Notes: generated by a model not told the origin, from the letters alone. A DNA stretch of 64,000 nucleotides from Pseudomonadota bacterium (GCA_021801255.1 JAJYYH010000033.1:1-64000); one strand, 5' to 3'; positions 17,586 to 27,660 are shown, numbered from the stretch's first letter. Program-made: numbers and translations.

Positions 17586-18551
17586 TCAGATTGCGCCGGC
17601 GGAAAACGTGGTCCGATAGAACGGCTCGACCGGCCCGATCACCACCGCCGCTCCAACCGGTCCGGCGGCTTGCTGGAAGCGGGGGTCGAGATGCGAATTC
17701 TCATGGTCCCAGACGCTGTCCCATACGCCGTGCATGAGATAGGCTCGCAATGTTCCGTCCGGGAAAGCGTTGCGCAGGATTTCGGTGCTGACCGCCTTGC
17801 GATACCAGCGGTTGTCCCGTGCGCCGGGCTGGCCGATCAGATCGGCGGCATCTTCGGGTTGGTAGGTTTCCTGCGCGACCTTCAGGAGCGCCACGACATC
17901 GTGGTCGAATTTCGCGCGATCCGCCTCTTCGATGAACACATGATTGGCAACCGTCGTCAGATCAGGCGCATCCGTGGGCTGGCGCAGGAACGTCGTGATC
18001 CCCGGGACATCGCGCAAAATAGCGGAGCGGTTGCCCGCGGCGATGGTTTCGAACACACCCTGATACCAGGCCATCGGTTGTTTGCTGCGAATCGGCCCGG
18101 CCGGCGCGGCGGCAACGGCATGCAGATGTGGCCCTATTTCATGCGCAAATGCTGGATCGGCGCCGCTCGCGAGCAGGGCGGGGTAATCGGAAAACCGTAT
18201 GAAGAGCGCATAGAAATAGGGCTGGCGCCCGGCCTTGAGGCCATCGAGATAGGCTTCCGCCAGAATTCCTTTATAGGATTCGGGATAATTCTTCACCATC
18301 GTCGAATCGCCCACCATCTGCTTCAACGACAGATGCAGAAACCCTGGCCGCCTTGCCAAAGATGCCGCCAGTTCCCAGATCGCCGACATTGCGGCAGCGT
18401 TTTCCGGAGGTGCCACGCGGAATTCCAGATAAAGCGTCACCGGTCCCCGCGGAAGGGTGCCGCCGCGCGGGAGTTCCGCCGCCTCGGCACGCGGCATGAA
18501 TCCCGTGGCCGCAAGTGCCAGACCGGTGCCGAAGAGATCACGACGGTTCAT
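17586..18551 (-). CDS. Tat-exported protein of unknown function
   Basis: The start is set at ATG 18551 (321 residues) because it gives a twin-arginine signal, MNRRDLFGTGLALAATGF, with cleavage near AEA, and AAAGG lies upstream. The mature protein begins VTLYLEFRVAPPENAAAMSA and looks like two related alpha/beta halves, possibly dimeric ABM-like (antibiotic biosynthesis monooxygenase fold) domains. That fold guess is weak. Its position with the ArsR, VOC and CMD genes suggests periplasmic handling of a toxic organic or metalloid compound. Confidence 0.6.
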   Translation of the reverse strand: MNRRDLFGTGLALAATGFMPRAEAAELPRGGTLPRGPVTLYLEFRVAPPENAAAMSAIWELAASLARRPGFLHLSLKQMVGDSTMVKNYPESYKGILAEAYLDGLKAGRQPYFYALFIRFSDYPALLASGADPAFAHEIGPHLHAVAAAPAGPIRSKQPMAWYQGVFETIAAGNRSAILRDVPGITTFLRQPTDAPDLTTVANHVFIEEADRAKFDHDVVALLKVAQETYQPEDAADLIGQPGARDNRWYRKAVSTEILRNAFPDGTLRAYLMHGVWDSVWDHENSHLDPRFQQAAGPVGAAVVIGPVEPFYRTTFSAGAI

Positions 18552-19050
18552 GAAAAAGCCTTTCGGGGCCGGGTTGGCGTTCGTTCCGACGCGCCTCCGA
18601 ACCATTCGCCACCAGCCGGGTCGGCGCCTTGTCGGCGGGCATTTCGGCGTGTTCAGCCTCGGTCAGTCGCGCGTAGATTTCGATAAGATAGCCGGTGGGG
18701 TCACGCAGCCAAAGCTCGTGCAATGGCGTCCCGCGCCATGTCGTGCGCGGGGGCTTGACGATATCCGCCCCCGCCGCCCGCGCGCGGTGATAGCTTTCGA
18801 TGACAGCAGCGCGGTCGGCGACCCCGAGGCCGAGATGATAAAGGCTGTAAGTGTCGAGGGGGTCGCCCTTGTCGTTCACCAGAAGCACGAAGTTGAGATG
18901 CAAATATGGCACGACGAATGTCGTGTAGCGGGCGGTGCGTTCCTTGGCCGGCACGCCGAATAAAGACGCATAGAACGCCGTGCTCGCCGCGAGATCGGTA
19001 ACGCGGAGGCTGAGGTGGAACTCGCCAGGGGCTGCGATCATGGCGCTCAT
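18538..19050 (-). CDS. VOC-family (glyoxalase/ArsI/CadI-like) metalloprotein
   Basis: This 170-residue protein has the paired beta-alpha-beta units of the VOC fold: FHLSLRVTDLAASTAFYASL near the start, YHLGLGV in the middle and DPTGYLIEIYARLT near the end. Likely metal ligands are His12, the His of YHLGLGV and the Glu of LIEIY. The vicinal cysteines of C-As lyase ArsI are absent, so organoarsenical cleavage is not supported. Its ATG overlaps the ArsR stop (ATGA). Confidence 0.75.
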   Translation of the reverse strand: MSAMIAAPGEFHLSLRVTDLAASTAFYASLFGVPAKERTARYTTFVVPYLHLNFVLLVNDKGDPLDTYSLYHLGLGVADRAAVIESYHRARAAGADIVKPPRTTWRGTPLHELWLRDPTGYLIEIYARLTEAEHAEMPADKAPTRLVANGSEARRNERQPGPERLFHEPS

Positions 19051-19463
19051 GCGTTGGCCTCATGGCGCAGGTAGCGGACAGATATCGTCGGCGGTGGGCC
19101 GTCGGGTGCCGTTGCGATACGGCGAAGATCGGCATGGTGTCGTGGCTCGTCGGCGATGCTCGCCAGCGCGCCCGCAATGACTTGCGTTGCCCAGTCGGGG
19201 AGGCTGGCGATACGGTAGAGCATCCATTGCCCGGCGCGGCGTTGTACCAGCGCGCCGGCATCACGCAACACGCCGAGATGTTTCGAAACCCGCGGCTGCG
19301 GCGCGTCGAGCGCGTGCGTGAGCTGACAGACGCAAACTTCGCCACGGGCGCTGATGAGCGCGAGACAACGGAGGCGGAAGGGATCGGCGAGGGCGGCGAA
19401 AAAACCAACGGGATCGATCATCGAGTGATATATACCCAAGTCGGCATATTCTGACAAGGGCAT
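19047..19463 (-). CDS. ArsR/SmtB-family metalloregulator
   Basis: A winged helix-turn-helix repressor with ADPFRLRCLALISARGEVCV, then CQLTHALDAPQPRVSKHLG. The EVCVCQL motif matches the CVC thiolate site of As(III)-sensing ArsR proteins. ATG 19463 is taken as the start; ATG 19421 (MIDPVGFF) is an equally possible shorter start. The AT-rich gap towards the divergent mla operon could hold its operator. It heads an operon with VOC, Tat-exported and CMD proteins and no arsB or arsC, so the inducer may be a metalloid or another thiol-reactive compound. Confidence 0.8.
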   Translation of the reverse strand: MPLSEYADLGIYHSMIDPVGFFAALADPFRLRCLALISARGEVCVCQLTHALDAPQPRVSKHLGVLRDAGALVQRRAGQWMLYRIASLPDWATQVIAGALASIADEPRHHADLRRIATAPDGPPPTISVRYLRHEANA

Positions 19464-19541
19464 ATACGCCCCGAATCCAAAATCGGCGACCCAGCAAGCC
19501 GATCGCTTCGGTTTCGGGCGTGAGCGGGGTATATCAGCAGG

Positions 19542-20702
19542 ATGCACAAAAATCTTCGCCAATGCGCTGCGATGCCAGAGGGCGTGGCCGCAGGGATGAC
19601 GGTGCGGGGAAGCGAGGCGGCGGGGCGCGTCGATCTCGTCTTCCGGGGCAGCCTCGACGCGGTGGGGGCGGGACGGATCTGGCGTGAGACGATGCGCCAA
19701 GCGGTCGCGGCGCGGGGGCGGGAACTGGGGTTCGATCTCACCGGCGTGGAGCAGTGCGACACCGCCGGCGCCGCGCTGTTATTGAGTGCCGAACAGCGGC
19801 ACGGTGGGGTCGCGCGGTTCATTGCCGCGAGCCCGCCCATCGCGGCGTTGCTGGCGCGCGTGCGCGATCTCGCGGTGGTGACCGAGAAACCGCCGCCGCC
19901 GGCCGTGGCCACGCCGCCGCGCCGCGTCCTGGCTGAGTTCGGCGGCCGGCTTGCCGGGCGGGTTGGGGAGGGGCTGGCGTTTTTGGGCCAAGCCTTTACC
20001 GCCCTGCTTGGGCTGCCGGCGCGGCGGCGCATGGTGCGTTTCGCGGATCTTGCGCAACTCATCGATCAGGCGGGTTGGCGGGCGCTGCCGCTCGCCTTGC
20101 TGCTCGGCTATCTGATGGGTCTGATCCTGGCCTTCCAGTCAGCCATTCCGATGCGCCGCTTTGGCGCCGATCTGTTCGTTGCCGATCTTGTTTCCATCGC
20201 GCTGTTGCGCGAGCTTGGGCCGCTGCTGGCGGCGGTGATCCTGGCGGGACGCACGGGCTCGGCGCAGGCCGCCGAACTGGGAACGATGAAGGTCAACGAG
20301 GAGCTGGATGCCTTGGTCACCATGGGGCTCGATCCGATGACCCTGCTGGTGCTGCCGCGTCTGGCGGCGGCGATGGTGAGCATGCCGGCGCTGGTGCTTG
20401 CCCTCGATATCGCCGGTCTCGTCGGGATGACGACCGTGTTGGCCGGGTTCGGCTTCCCCCCCGCCCTGGTCGCGCACCGGGTGGTCGGCGCGGTGCATCC
20501 TTCGGACCTGATGGGGGGTATTTTCCGGGCGGTCGCGTTTGGCGCGGCGGTCGCGGCGATCGGCTGCCGGGCGGGCTTGGCAACCGGCGCTGGCCCGCGT
20601 GCCGTGGGCACCGCCGCAACCCGCGCCGTGGTCGGTGGCATCGTCGCCACCATCGCGCTCGACGGGCTGTTCGCCTTGCTCAGCTATCGGCTTGGCCTGT
20701 GA
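19542..20702 (+). CDS. mlaE: STAS-MlaE permease of an MCE phospholipid transporter
   Basis: The 386 residues combine an N-terminal STAS domain (about 20-105) with a C-terminal MlaE permease. MlaE landmarks are LILAFQSAIP, LLRELGPLLAAVILAGRTGS and ELGTMKVNEELDALVTMGLD. In E. coli the STAS protein MlaB is separate; fusion to MlaE is common in alphaproteobacteria. It should form the inner-membrane core of a lipid transporter with the next three genes. The exact start is uncertain; ATGs at 19572 and 19596 are alternatives. Confidence 0.88.
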   Translation: MHKNLRQCAAMPEGVAAGMTVRGSEAAGRVDLVFRGSLDAVGAGRIWRETMRQAVAARGRELGFDLTGVEQCDTAGAALLLSAEQRHGGVARFIAASPPIAALLARVRDLAVVTEKPPPPAVATPPRRVLAEFGGRLAGRVGEGLAFLGQAFTALLGLPARRRMVRFADLAQLIDQAGWRALPLALLLGYLMGLILAFQSAIPMRRFGADLFVADLVSIALLRELGPLLAAVILAGRTGSAQAAELGTMKVNEELDALVTMGLDPMTLLVLPRLAAAMVSMPALVLALDIAGLVGMTTVLAGFGFPPALVAHRVVGAVHPSDLMGGIFRAVAFGAAVAAIGCRAGLATGAGPRAVGTAATRAVVGGIVATIALDGLFALLSYRLGL

Positions 20703-21436
20703 GCGCGCCGGTCATTCGGGCAAGCAGCCTGGCCCAGCATTTCGGCGCCCGCATGATCTTCCAAGATGTTTCCTTTGTGGTGAACGCCCGCGAGATCTTC
20801 GCCATTCTCGGCGGTTCGGGGTGCGGCAAATCGACCCTGATGAAGCAGTTGATCGGGCTTTTGCCGCCGAGCGCCGGGCGCATCGAAATTCTGGGCCAGG
20901 ATCTGGCGCGGGCGCGGCAAGCCGTGCGCCGCTCGATCGGCGTCATGTTCCAGTCCGGCGCCTTGTTCGGCTCGATGAGCCTGCTCGAGAACGTGATGCT
21001 GCCGCTTGAGGTCTTTACCACATTGCCGCCCGAGGGCCGCGAGGCGGTGGCGCGGGTCAAACTCGGCTTGGTGGGGCTGGCCGACGCCGCCTCGCTGATG
21101 CCGGGCGAGATCTCGGGGGGCATGGTGCGGCGGGCTGGCATCGCCCGCGCGCTCGCCCTTGATCCGCCGCTCTTGTTCCTCGACGAACCCTCCGCCGGGC
21201 TTGATCCAATCACCTCGGCGGGGATCGACCGGCTGATCCTCGATCTCCGTGCCGATCTCGGAACCACGGTGGTACTGGTGACCCATGAGCTGGCGTCCAT
21301 CCTCGCCATCGCCGACCGCTGCATCATGCTGGACCGCGCCGCGCAGGGCATGATCGCCGAGGGCGATCCGCGGCATCTGCGCGAGACCAGCGCCGAGCCC
21401 ACGGTGCGCGCGTTTTTCCGCCGCGAGGCGGCCTGA
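20699..21436 (+). CDS. mlaF: MlaF ATPase of the MCE phospholipid transporter
   Basis: The GTG start overlaps the mlaE stop by 4 nt (GTGA) and gives 245 residues. Walker A is GGSGCGKST, the signature is ISGGMVRRAGIARAL, Walker B is LLFLDEPSAGLDP, and the switch His is in THE. SGGMVRR rather than SGGQ is typical of MlaF ATPases. A longer upstream in-frame extension exists but lies inside mlaE and is rejected. Confidence 0.92.
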   Translation: MSAPVIRASSLAQHFGARMIFQDVSFVVNAREIFAILGGSGCGKSTLMKQLIGLLPPSAGRIEILGQDLARARQAVRRSIGVMFQSGALFGSMSLLENVMLPLEVFTTLPPEGREAVARVKLGLVGLADAASLMPGEISGGMVRRAGIARALALDPPLLFLDEPSAGLDPITSAGIDRLILDLRADLGTTVVLVTHELASILAIADRCIMLDRAAQGMIAEGDPRHLRETSAEPTVRAFFRREAA

Positions 21437-22455
21437 TGGAGGCGCGTGCCACTTATATACGGGTCGGCTTGCTCCTGGTCGCCGGGGCCGCCGTGCTGAT
21501 CGGCATGCTGCTCTTTCTCGCCGGGGATCGTTTCCGCAACGGCGTCTTGTTCGAGAGCTATTTCAGCGAGTCCGTGGAGGGTCTCGATATCGGCGCGCCG
21601 GTTAAATATCGTGGTGTCAGCGTCGGCACCGTGACCGATATCGGGCTCGCGATCGGGGCCTATGGCAGCGGGGTACGGGTTGACATGCACAGCCCCGCAT
21701 CCCGCCTGGTCTATGTCCGCTATCAGATCAACCCCGCCCGTGTCGGGCGCCAGCCGCATCCGGAAGCGAGCGTGCGCGAGGGATTGCGCGTGCGCCTGGC
21801 GATGGAGGGGATCACCGGGATCAGCTATCTCGAACTCGACTTCGTCGATCCGGCGCTCTATCCGCCGCTGCCGCTGCCCTGGACCCCGCTCGGCGCCTAT
21901 GTCCCGACGATTCCGAGCATGATCGCGCAGGTCCAGGACGCCGCCCAGCGGTTCCTCGCCGGGCTCGACCGCATTGATATCGTGGCGCTGGCGACCTCCC
22001 TGCAAGGCCTGGCGGACGATCTGCACCGGCAAATGCGGGGAAACGATGTCCAGGCGGGTTTGGCCGAGACGACGGCGCTCGTGCATGAGTTGCGGGGCCA
22101 ATTGCGGCAAGCGGATCTGCCGGGGCTCGCGCTGGAATTGCGTGCGACATCGCAGGCGGTGCGCGACATCGCGGAGAGCGGCGATCTGCGCCGGCTGCTC
22201 GGCCAATCGGCGACGGCGGCGAGCCGGCTTGCGCTTGACGCCGAGCGCCTGGCGCCGCTGATCGCCGCAATGCAAGCGACCACCCAACACGCCGATGCCG
22301 GGCTCGCCGATGTCCAGCAGGCGCTGCCCGGCATCTTGCGCGATGTGCAGGAAGCGGCGGCCAATCTGCGCGCCACCAGCGAGGCCCTGCGTCAGGAGCC
22401 GGCCCTGCTGCTGCGTCCCGCCACCCCACCGCCGCGCGAGGAGCAAAGGCGATGA
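21436..22455 (+). CDS. mlaD: MlaD-like MCE-domain substrate-binding protein
   Basis: This 339-residue protein has one N-terminal membrane helix (about 6-28) and an MCE domain (about 40-150) including FSESVEGLDIGAPVKYRGVS and GITGISYLELDF. A long alpha-helical tail with a proline-rich end follows; such tails can line a tunnel across the periplasm. It overlaps mlaF by 1 nt. It probably carries phospholipid between the inner and outer membranes. Confidence 0.9.
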   Translation: MEARATYIRVGLLLVAGAAVLIGMLLFLAGDRFRNGVLFESYFSESVEGLDIGAPVKYRGVSVGTVTDIGLAIGAYGSGVRVDMHSPASRLVYVRYQINPARVGRQPHPEASVREGLRVRLAMEGITGISYLELDFVDPALYPPLPLPWTPLGAYVPTIPSMIAQVQDAAQRFLAGLDRIDIVALATSLQGLADDLHRQMRGNDVQAGLAETTALVHELRGQLRQADLPGLALELRATSQAVRDIAESGDLRRLLGQSATAASRLALDAERLAPLIAAMQATTQHADAGLADVQQALPGILRDVQEAAANLRATSEALRQEPALLLRPATPPPREEQRR

Positions 22456-23054
22456 TCCGACGCTCTCTGCTCGGTGGCGCGCTGGCGTTTGCGGGGTGTA
22501 GCGTGATGCCGCCGGCACCCTATGTCGAGAAGCATGACTGGCCGCTGACGGCGGCGCGGCCCGCGACGCTGCCTTCGCCCCCGTCCGGGCCGGTGCTTCT
22601 GGTGCGCACGCTGCGGGCCGCCCCTGGCCTCGATGCCCGTGGCCTGCGCACGATCCGCCCGGATGGGAGCACCACCGTCGATTTCTACGAGCAATGGTCG
22701 GCGCCGCCGCCGCTCGCGGTGGAAGACGCGCTGCGCCGCTGGCTTGCCGGTTCTGGCGCGTTTGCCGCCGTGCTGGCGCCCGGCAGCCGCCTCTCGGCCG
22801 ACCTCGTGCTGGAAGGCGAACTGACGGCACTGTGGTTCGACCAGCGGCGCGATCTGGTGCGGGTGGCAATCGCCATCCTCCTGCTCGCCCCGAAAGCCGC
22901 ACAAAGGCGCATCCTGCTGCAACGGAGTTTCACGGCGGAGGTCAAACCCGTCAGCGCTGGCGCCGCGGCCATCGTCGCCGCGACCCGCCAGGCGCTCGCC
23001 AATGTGTTCAGCGCGATCGAGAGCGCTTTGGCGGCGGCTGTTTCGGGTAAGTGA
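22452..23054 (+). CDS. ABC-transport auxiliary lipoprotein (PqiC/YmbA-like)
   Basis: The 200-residue protein starts MIRRSLLGGALAFAGC, with Cys16 as the lipidation site. The body resembles the DUF330/ABC_trans_aux family, including VDFYEQWSAPPPLAVEDALR. It overlaps mlaD by 4 nt and ends the operon. It likely anchors the MCE protein to the outer membrane. Confidence 0.8.
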   Translation: MIRRSLLGGALAFAGCSVMPPAPYVEKHDWPLTAARPATLPSPPSGPVLLVRTLRAAPGLDARGLRTIRPDGSTTVDFYEQWSAPPPLAVEDALRRWLAGSGAFAAVLAPGSRLSADLVLEGELTALWFDQRRDLVRVAIAILLLAPKAAQRRILLQRSFTAEVKPVSAGAAAIVAATRQALANVFSAIESALAAAVSGK

Positions 23055-23293
23055 TCCCATGCCCAGCACTCTCAGGATCTGATCCCCACGCCGCGACGGG
23101 ACCCAATGGCCGGCCAAGAGTATCAATTATGGTGTAAAACCCCTAGACTCTTGACGGTTTCTTTCAAGTCTGATTGATTTTCAGGCGCTGAGGCGGGCTG
23201 GCGGCTGGCGGATGGCGTCTTCCCGCGGGCGCGCTATAGTGTGGCTTTGGCGGAACCGCCGGGCAGCGACGCCGGGCAGCAGGGGGGAAACGA

Positions 23294-24643
23294 ATGTCAC
23301 GCGAGGCGGCCACGGCGGGCGATGGTTTGAGCGAGGGCGATCACGCCCGGCAATTGCGACGCGCCATCGTCGCCAGCACCATCGGCACGACCATCGAGTG
23401 GTATGATTTCTTTCTCTACAGCACGGTCACCGGCCTGGTCTTCGCGAAACTCTATTTTCCCCAGTCCGATCCGCTGGTCGGCACGCTCCAGGCATTTCTG
23501 GTCTATGCCGTGGGCTTCGTCGCACGCCCGGTGGGGGCGGCGATTTTCGGGCATTACGGCGATCGCATCGGGCGCAAATCGACGCTGATCGCGACCTTGA
23601 TGCTGATGGGCATCGCCACCTTCCTGGTGGCGCTGGTGCCGAGCTATAACAGCATCGGCATCTGGGGCGCGGTGCTGCTGACGCTGCTGCGCTTCATCCA
23701 GGGGGTCGGCGTGGGCGGCGAATGGGGCGGCTCGGTGCTCCTGGCGATGGAATGGAGCCGGGGCAACCATCAGCGCGGCTTCGTCGCCTCCTGGCCGCAG
23801 CTCGGCGTGCCGGCCGGGCTGTTTCTCGCCAATCTCGCGGTATTTGCCTTCAGCGCGATTTCGGGCGATCAGTTTCTCGTCTGGGGCTGGCGCATTCCCT
23901 TCCTGCTCAGCATCATCCTGGTGGCGATCGGGCTCTGGATCCGGCTCGGCATTCTGGAAACCCCGACCTTCCGCCGGCTGATCGCGGAGAACAAGATCGA
24001 GCGGACGCCGATGCTGGAGGTGCTGCGCATGCACCCCAAGGAAATCCTGCTCAGCGCCTTCGCCCGCATGGCCGAGAACGCGCCGTTCTACGTCTTCACC
24101 GCGTTCGTGTTTTCCTACGGGGTCACCGCGCTCAAGGTCTCGCGCGATCTGCTGCTGATTTCCATGCTGGTCGGGTCGATGGTCTCGCTCGTCACCGTGC
24201 CGCTCTCGGGCCATCTCTCGGACCGTTTCGGGCGGCGGCGGGTCTATATCATCGGCGCGATCGCCACCGGGCTCTATGGGTTTCTCTACTTCGCCCTGCT
24301 CGATACCGTGGTGCCGTTCTGGATTTTCGTCGCCATCGTGGTCTCGCTGATCCCGCATGACATCATGTATGGGCCGCAGGCGGCGATGATCGCCGAGAGC
24401 TTTACCGGGCGGCTGCGCTATAGCGGCGCCTCGCTCGGCTACCAGCTGGCCTCGATCTTCGCCGGCGGGCCGGCGCCGCTGATCGCCACCGCCCTCTTCG
24501 CGACCTACCGCTCGGGCTACGCGATCGCCTGGTATATTTTCGCCTGCGGCGTGATTTCCGTGGTCGCGACGCTGCTGCTCAAGGACTACACCAACAAGGA
24601 CATCTCCGCCGAATACGACGCCCGCTCATCGCCCGCCCCCTAA
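23294..24643 (+). CDS. MFS transporter, metabolite:H+ symporter (MHS) family
   Basis: This 449-residue protein has 12 membrane segments. GTTIEWYDFFLYSTVTGLVF at the start, GDRIGRKSTL in loop 2-3 and RFIQGVGVGGEWGGSVLL are MHS landmarks shared by ProP, ShiA and KgtP. The substrate (dicarboxylate, shikimate, betaine or similar) cannot be read from sequence. AGGGGGGAAACG precedes the ATG, and TATAGT at about 23237-23242 is a possible -10 box. Its end overlaps the convergent CitE-like gene by 4 nt. Confidence 0.88.
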   Translation: MSREAATAGDGLSEGDHARQLRRAIVASTIGTTIEWYDFFLYSTVTGLVFAKLYFPQSDPLVGTLQAFLVYAVGFVARPVGAAIFGHYGDRIGRKSTLIATLMLMGIATFLVALVPSYNSIGIWGAVLLTLLRFIQGVGVGGEWGGSVLLAMEWSRGNHQRGFVASWPQLGVPAGLFLANLAVFAFSAISGDQFLVWGWRIPFLLSIILVAIGLWIRLGILETPTFRRLIAENKIERTPMLEVLRMHPKEILLSAFARMAENAPFYVFTAFVFSYGVTALKVSRDLLLISMLVGSMVSLVTVPLSGHLSDRFGRRRVYIIGAIATGLYGFLYFALLDTVVPFWIFVAIVVSLIPHDIMYGPQAAMIAESFTGRLRYSGASLGYQLASIFAGGPAPLIATALFATYRSGYAIAWYIFACGVISVVATLLLKDYTNKDISAEYDARSSPAP

Positions 24644-25554
24644 TCGCCCGCCGCCGTGCCGAGGCCCGCCGCGGCCAGGATGCGGTGGGCGAGCTTGAGA
24701 TGGGGGCGGTCGATCATTTTTCCGGCGAGCGCGAAAGTCCCGGCCTGGGGATGGGCGGCGAAGCCCGCGCGCACCGCCTGGGCCCATTCGACCTGCTCGG
24801 GGCGGGGGGTGAAGGCGGTGTGGGCGGGCTCGATCTGCGCCGGATGGATGAGGATCTTGCCGGCAAACCCGTCCGCCGCCGCCGCCGCCGCCTCGCGCGC
24901 GAACCCCGCGCCATCGCGTGGGTCGGGAAACGGGGTGTCGAGGGCGGCGACCCCGCAGGCGGCGGCGGCGATCAGCAGGCGGGCGCGGGCGGCGACCAGC
25001 GGCGGGGCGAGCGTGCCATCGGCGCGGCGCGGGCTGATGCCGAGATCGGCCGAGAGATCCTCGGCGGCAAAGCAGAAGGCGCGCACCCGCGCCGGCACCA
25101 GCCGATAGGCGTCGAGCTGGGTGACCGCCTCGGCGGTCTCGCTCACCAAGGCGAGCACCGCGATATGGCCCGCGCCGAGACCGGCGGCCACCTCGAGGAT
25201 TTCGAGATGGTGATCGAGGGCCGCGAGATCGGCGGGGCCGGCGCATTTCGGCAGCATGATCCCATCCGGCCGGCCGGGCACGATCGCGGCGAGATCGCCG
25301 AGATACCACTCCGTATCGCGCGGATTGACCCGCACCAGCGTGCCGGGACGGCAGCCCGCGCGGAGCCGCGCCGCCACCGCCCCGCGCGCCTGCACCTTGT
25401 TCGCCGCCGCCACCGCGTCCTCGAGATCGAGGATGACGATATCGGCGTCCGAGGCGAGCGCCTTCTCGACCTTGCGCGGCTGATCGCCCGGCGCAAAGAG
25501 CGGGCTGCGCAGCCGCGCGAGGCCCCCCCCGCGCGGGGCGCGCTCCCCGCTCAT
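24640..25554 (-). CDS. HpcH/HpaI aldolase-fold CoA ester lyase (CitE-like)
   Basis: The 304 residues begin RSPLFAPGDQPRKVEKALAS, a CitE-like CoA-binding start, followed by ADIVILDLEDAV. The Mg2+ ligands are expected in LVSETAEAV (Glu) and FAAEDLSADLG (Asp). FAGKILIHPAQIEP is a family C-terminal motif. Members cleave citramalyl-, malyl- or related CoA esters. Its ATG overlaps the MaoC stop by 4 nt, so the two enzymes form a hydratase-lyase pair; the substrate is unknown. Confidence 0.85.
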   Translation of the reverse strand: MSGERAPRGGGLARLRSPLFAPGDQPRKVEKALASDADIVILDLEDAVAAANKVQARGAVAARLRAGCRPGTLVRVNPRDTEWYLGDLAAIVPGRPDGIMLPKCAGPADLAALDHHLEILEVAAGLGAGHIAVLALVSETAEAVTQLDAYRLVPARVRAFCFAAEDLSADLGISPRRADGTLAPPLVAARARLLIAAAACGVAALDTPFPDPRDGAGFAREAAAAAADGFAGKILIHPAQIEPAHTAFTPRPEQVEWAQAVRAGFAAHPQAGTFALAGKMIDRPHLKLAHRILAAAGLGTAAGD

Positions 25555-26018
25555 GGCGCGGCCTCCGCGCTCGGCCGGCGGCGCATCAGGCCGGCGCGCT
25601 CGCAGACCGCGACCAGCGTGCCGTCCTGGTTGAACGCCTCGTGGCGGAACGTAACGATGCCGGCATCGGGGCGGGAGGCCGAGGGGCGGGCGGCGATGAC
25701 GGTCGAGAGCACGCGGAGCGTGTCGCCGGCGAAGACCGGGGCGGGAAAGCGCACCTCGCGCATGCCGAGATTGGCGATCGTCGTGCCCTGCGTCGAATTA
25801 TGCACGCTCATGCCGATCATCAGCCCGAGGGTGAACAGCGAATTGACCAGCGGGCGGCCGAACTCCGTTTGGGCGGCGAAATTTGCGTCGAGATGCAGTT
25901 TCTGGACGTTCATCGTCATGGAGCAGAACAGCACGTTGTCGGCCTCGGTGACGGTGCGGGTCCATTCCGCGTCGATCACCCGGCCCTCGGTCAAATCCTC
26001 GAAATAGAGTCCTGCCAT
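25551..26018 (-). CDS. MaoC-like acyl-CoA hydratase
   Basis: This 155-residue hotdog-fold protein has the MaoC hydratase region TRTVTEADNVLFCSMTMNVQ and a second half with RFPAPVFAGDTLRVLS. It resembles stand-alone MaoC dehydratases such as mesaconyl-CoA hydratase. Operonic coupling to the CitE-like lyase suggests hydration of an unsaturated dicarboxylyl-CoA followed by cleavage; this is inference from pairing. It is divergent from livG. Confidence 0.8.
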   Translation of the reverse strand: MAGLYFEDLTEGRVIDAEWTRTVTEADNVLFCSMTMNVQKLHLDANFAAQTEFGRPLVNSLFTLGLMIGMSVHNSTQGTTIANLGMREVRFPAPVFAGDTLRVLSTVIAARPSASRPDAGIVTFRHEAFNQDGTLVAVCERAGLMRRRPSAEAAP

Positions 26019-26122
26019 GGCGCAGCACTTCCCTTGTTCCTGTCATACCGCGGGAGACAATCTTGCGCGCGGTCACGCAATATGCAAATGAACCTACCGA
26101 AGAGAGCGGGGGGCGTCACGGG

Positions 26123-26867
26123 GTGTCTGAGATCATCCTGGAAACCAAGGAGCTGACACGCGCGTTCGGCGGCTTCGTCGCGGTGAACGGTGTCAACCTC
26201 AAGGTCCGCGCCGGCACCATCCATGCCCTGATCGGCCCGAACGGCGCCGGCAAGACGACGTGTTTTAATCTCCTGACGAAATTCATGCCCGCGACGCGCG
26301 GCGCCATCCGCTTCGCGGGGCGCGATATCACCCGTTTGGCGCCGGCCGAAGTGGCGCGCCTCGGCCTCGTGCGGAGCTTTCAGATCTCGGCGGTGTTTCC
26401 CCATCTCTCGGCCTTGGAAAATGTCCGCCTGGCGTTGCAGCGGGCGCGCGGCAATTCTTACGATTTCTGGCGGAGCGAGCGGGTTCTGGGCGTGTTCGAC
26501 GCCCGCGCGCGGGCGCTCTTGGAGGATGTCGGGCTCGCTGATTTTGTCAATGTTCAGGCAGCGCTTCTGCCCTATGGCCGCAAACGCGCGCTGGAAATCG
26601 CAACCACCCTCGCGCTCGATCCCAAAATGATGCTGCTCGACGAGCCGACCGCGGGGATGACGCATGAGGATGTCGATCGTATCGTGGCGCTGATCGGTCG
26701 CATTCGCGCAGGGCGCACCATTCTCATGGTCGAGCATAATCTTTCGGTTGTTGAAGGTCTTTGTGACACAATCACCGTGCTGACCCGCGGCAGCGTCGTT
26801 GCGGAAGGGGATTATGCAACGGTTTCGCGCAATCCCGATGTCATCGCGGCCTATCTCGGCACCGCGG

Positions 26868-26875
<8 letters not shown>
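26123..26875 (+). CDS. livG: Branched-chain amino-acid type ABC ATPase LivG
   Basis: This ATPase has Walker A GPNGAGKTT, signature LLPYGRKRALEIATTLALDP, Walker B MMLLDEPTAGM and switch region MVEHNLSVVEGLCD. The PYGRKR variant of the LSGGQ signature is typical of LivG-type subunits. GTG 26123 (VSEIILETKEL) is taken as the start because the domain begins there; ATG 26063 would add 20 residues. Confidence 0.88.
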
Positions 26876-27575
<700 letters not shown>

Positions 27576-27660
27576 CCCCGCCATGATCTCGACCCGAAAA
27601 AATGAGTTGCCGCCGATGACGATCGCACGGCGCGCCGTGCGCGGCGCCCGCGCCACTTCC

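Noticed and set aside
20075-20698. N-terminal extension of the MlaF ATPase
   Set aside because: It lies in the wrong frame inside mlaE; the GTGA overlap at 20699 gives the normal MlaF length.
20680-22902. Minus-strand frame of 740 codons across the mla operon
   Set aside because: Arg/Ala/Pro-rich shadow of mlaF and mlaD with no ribosome-binding site or domain.
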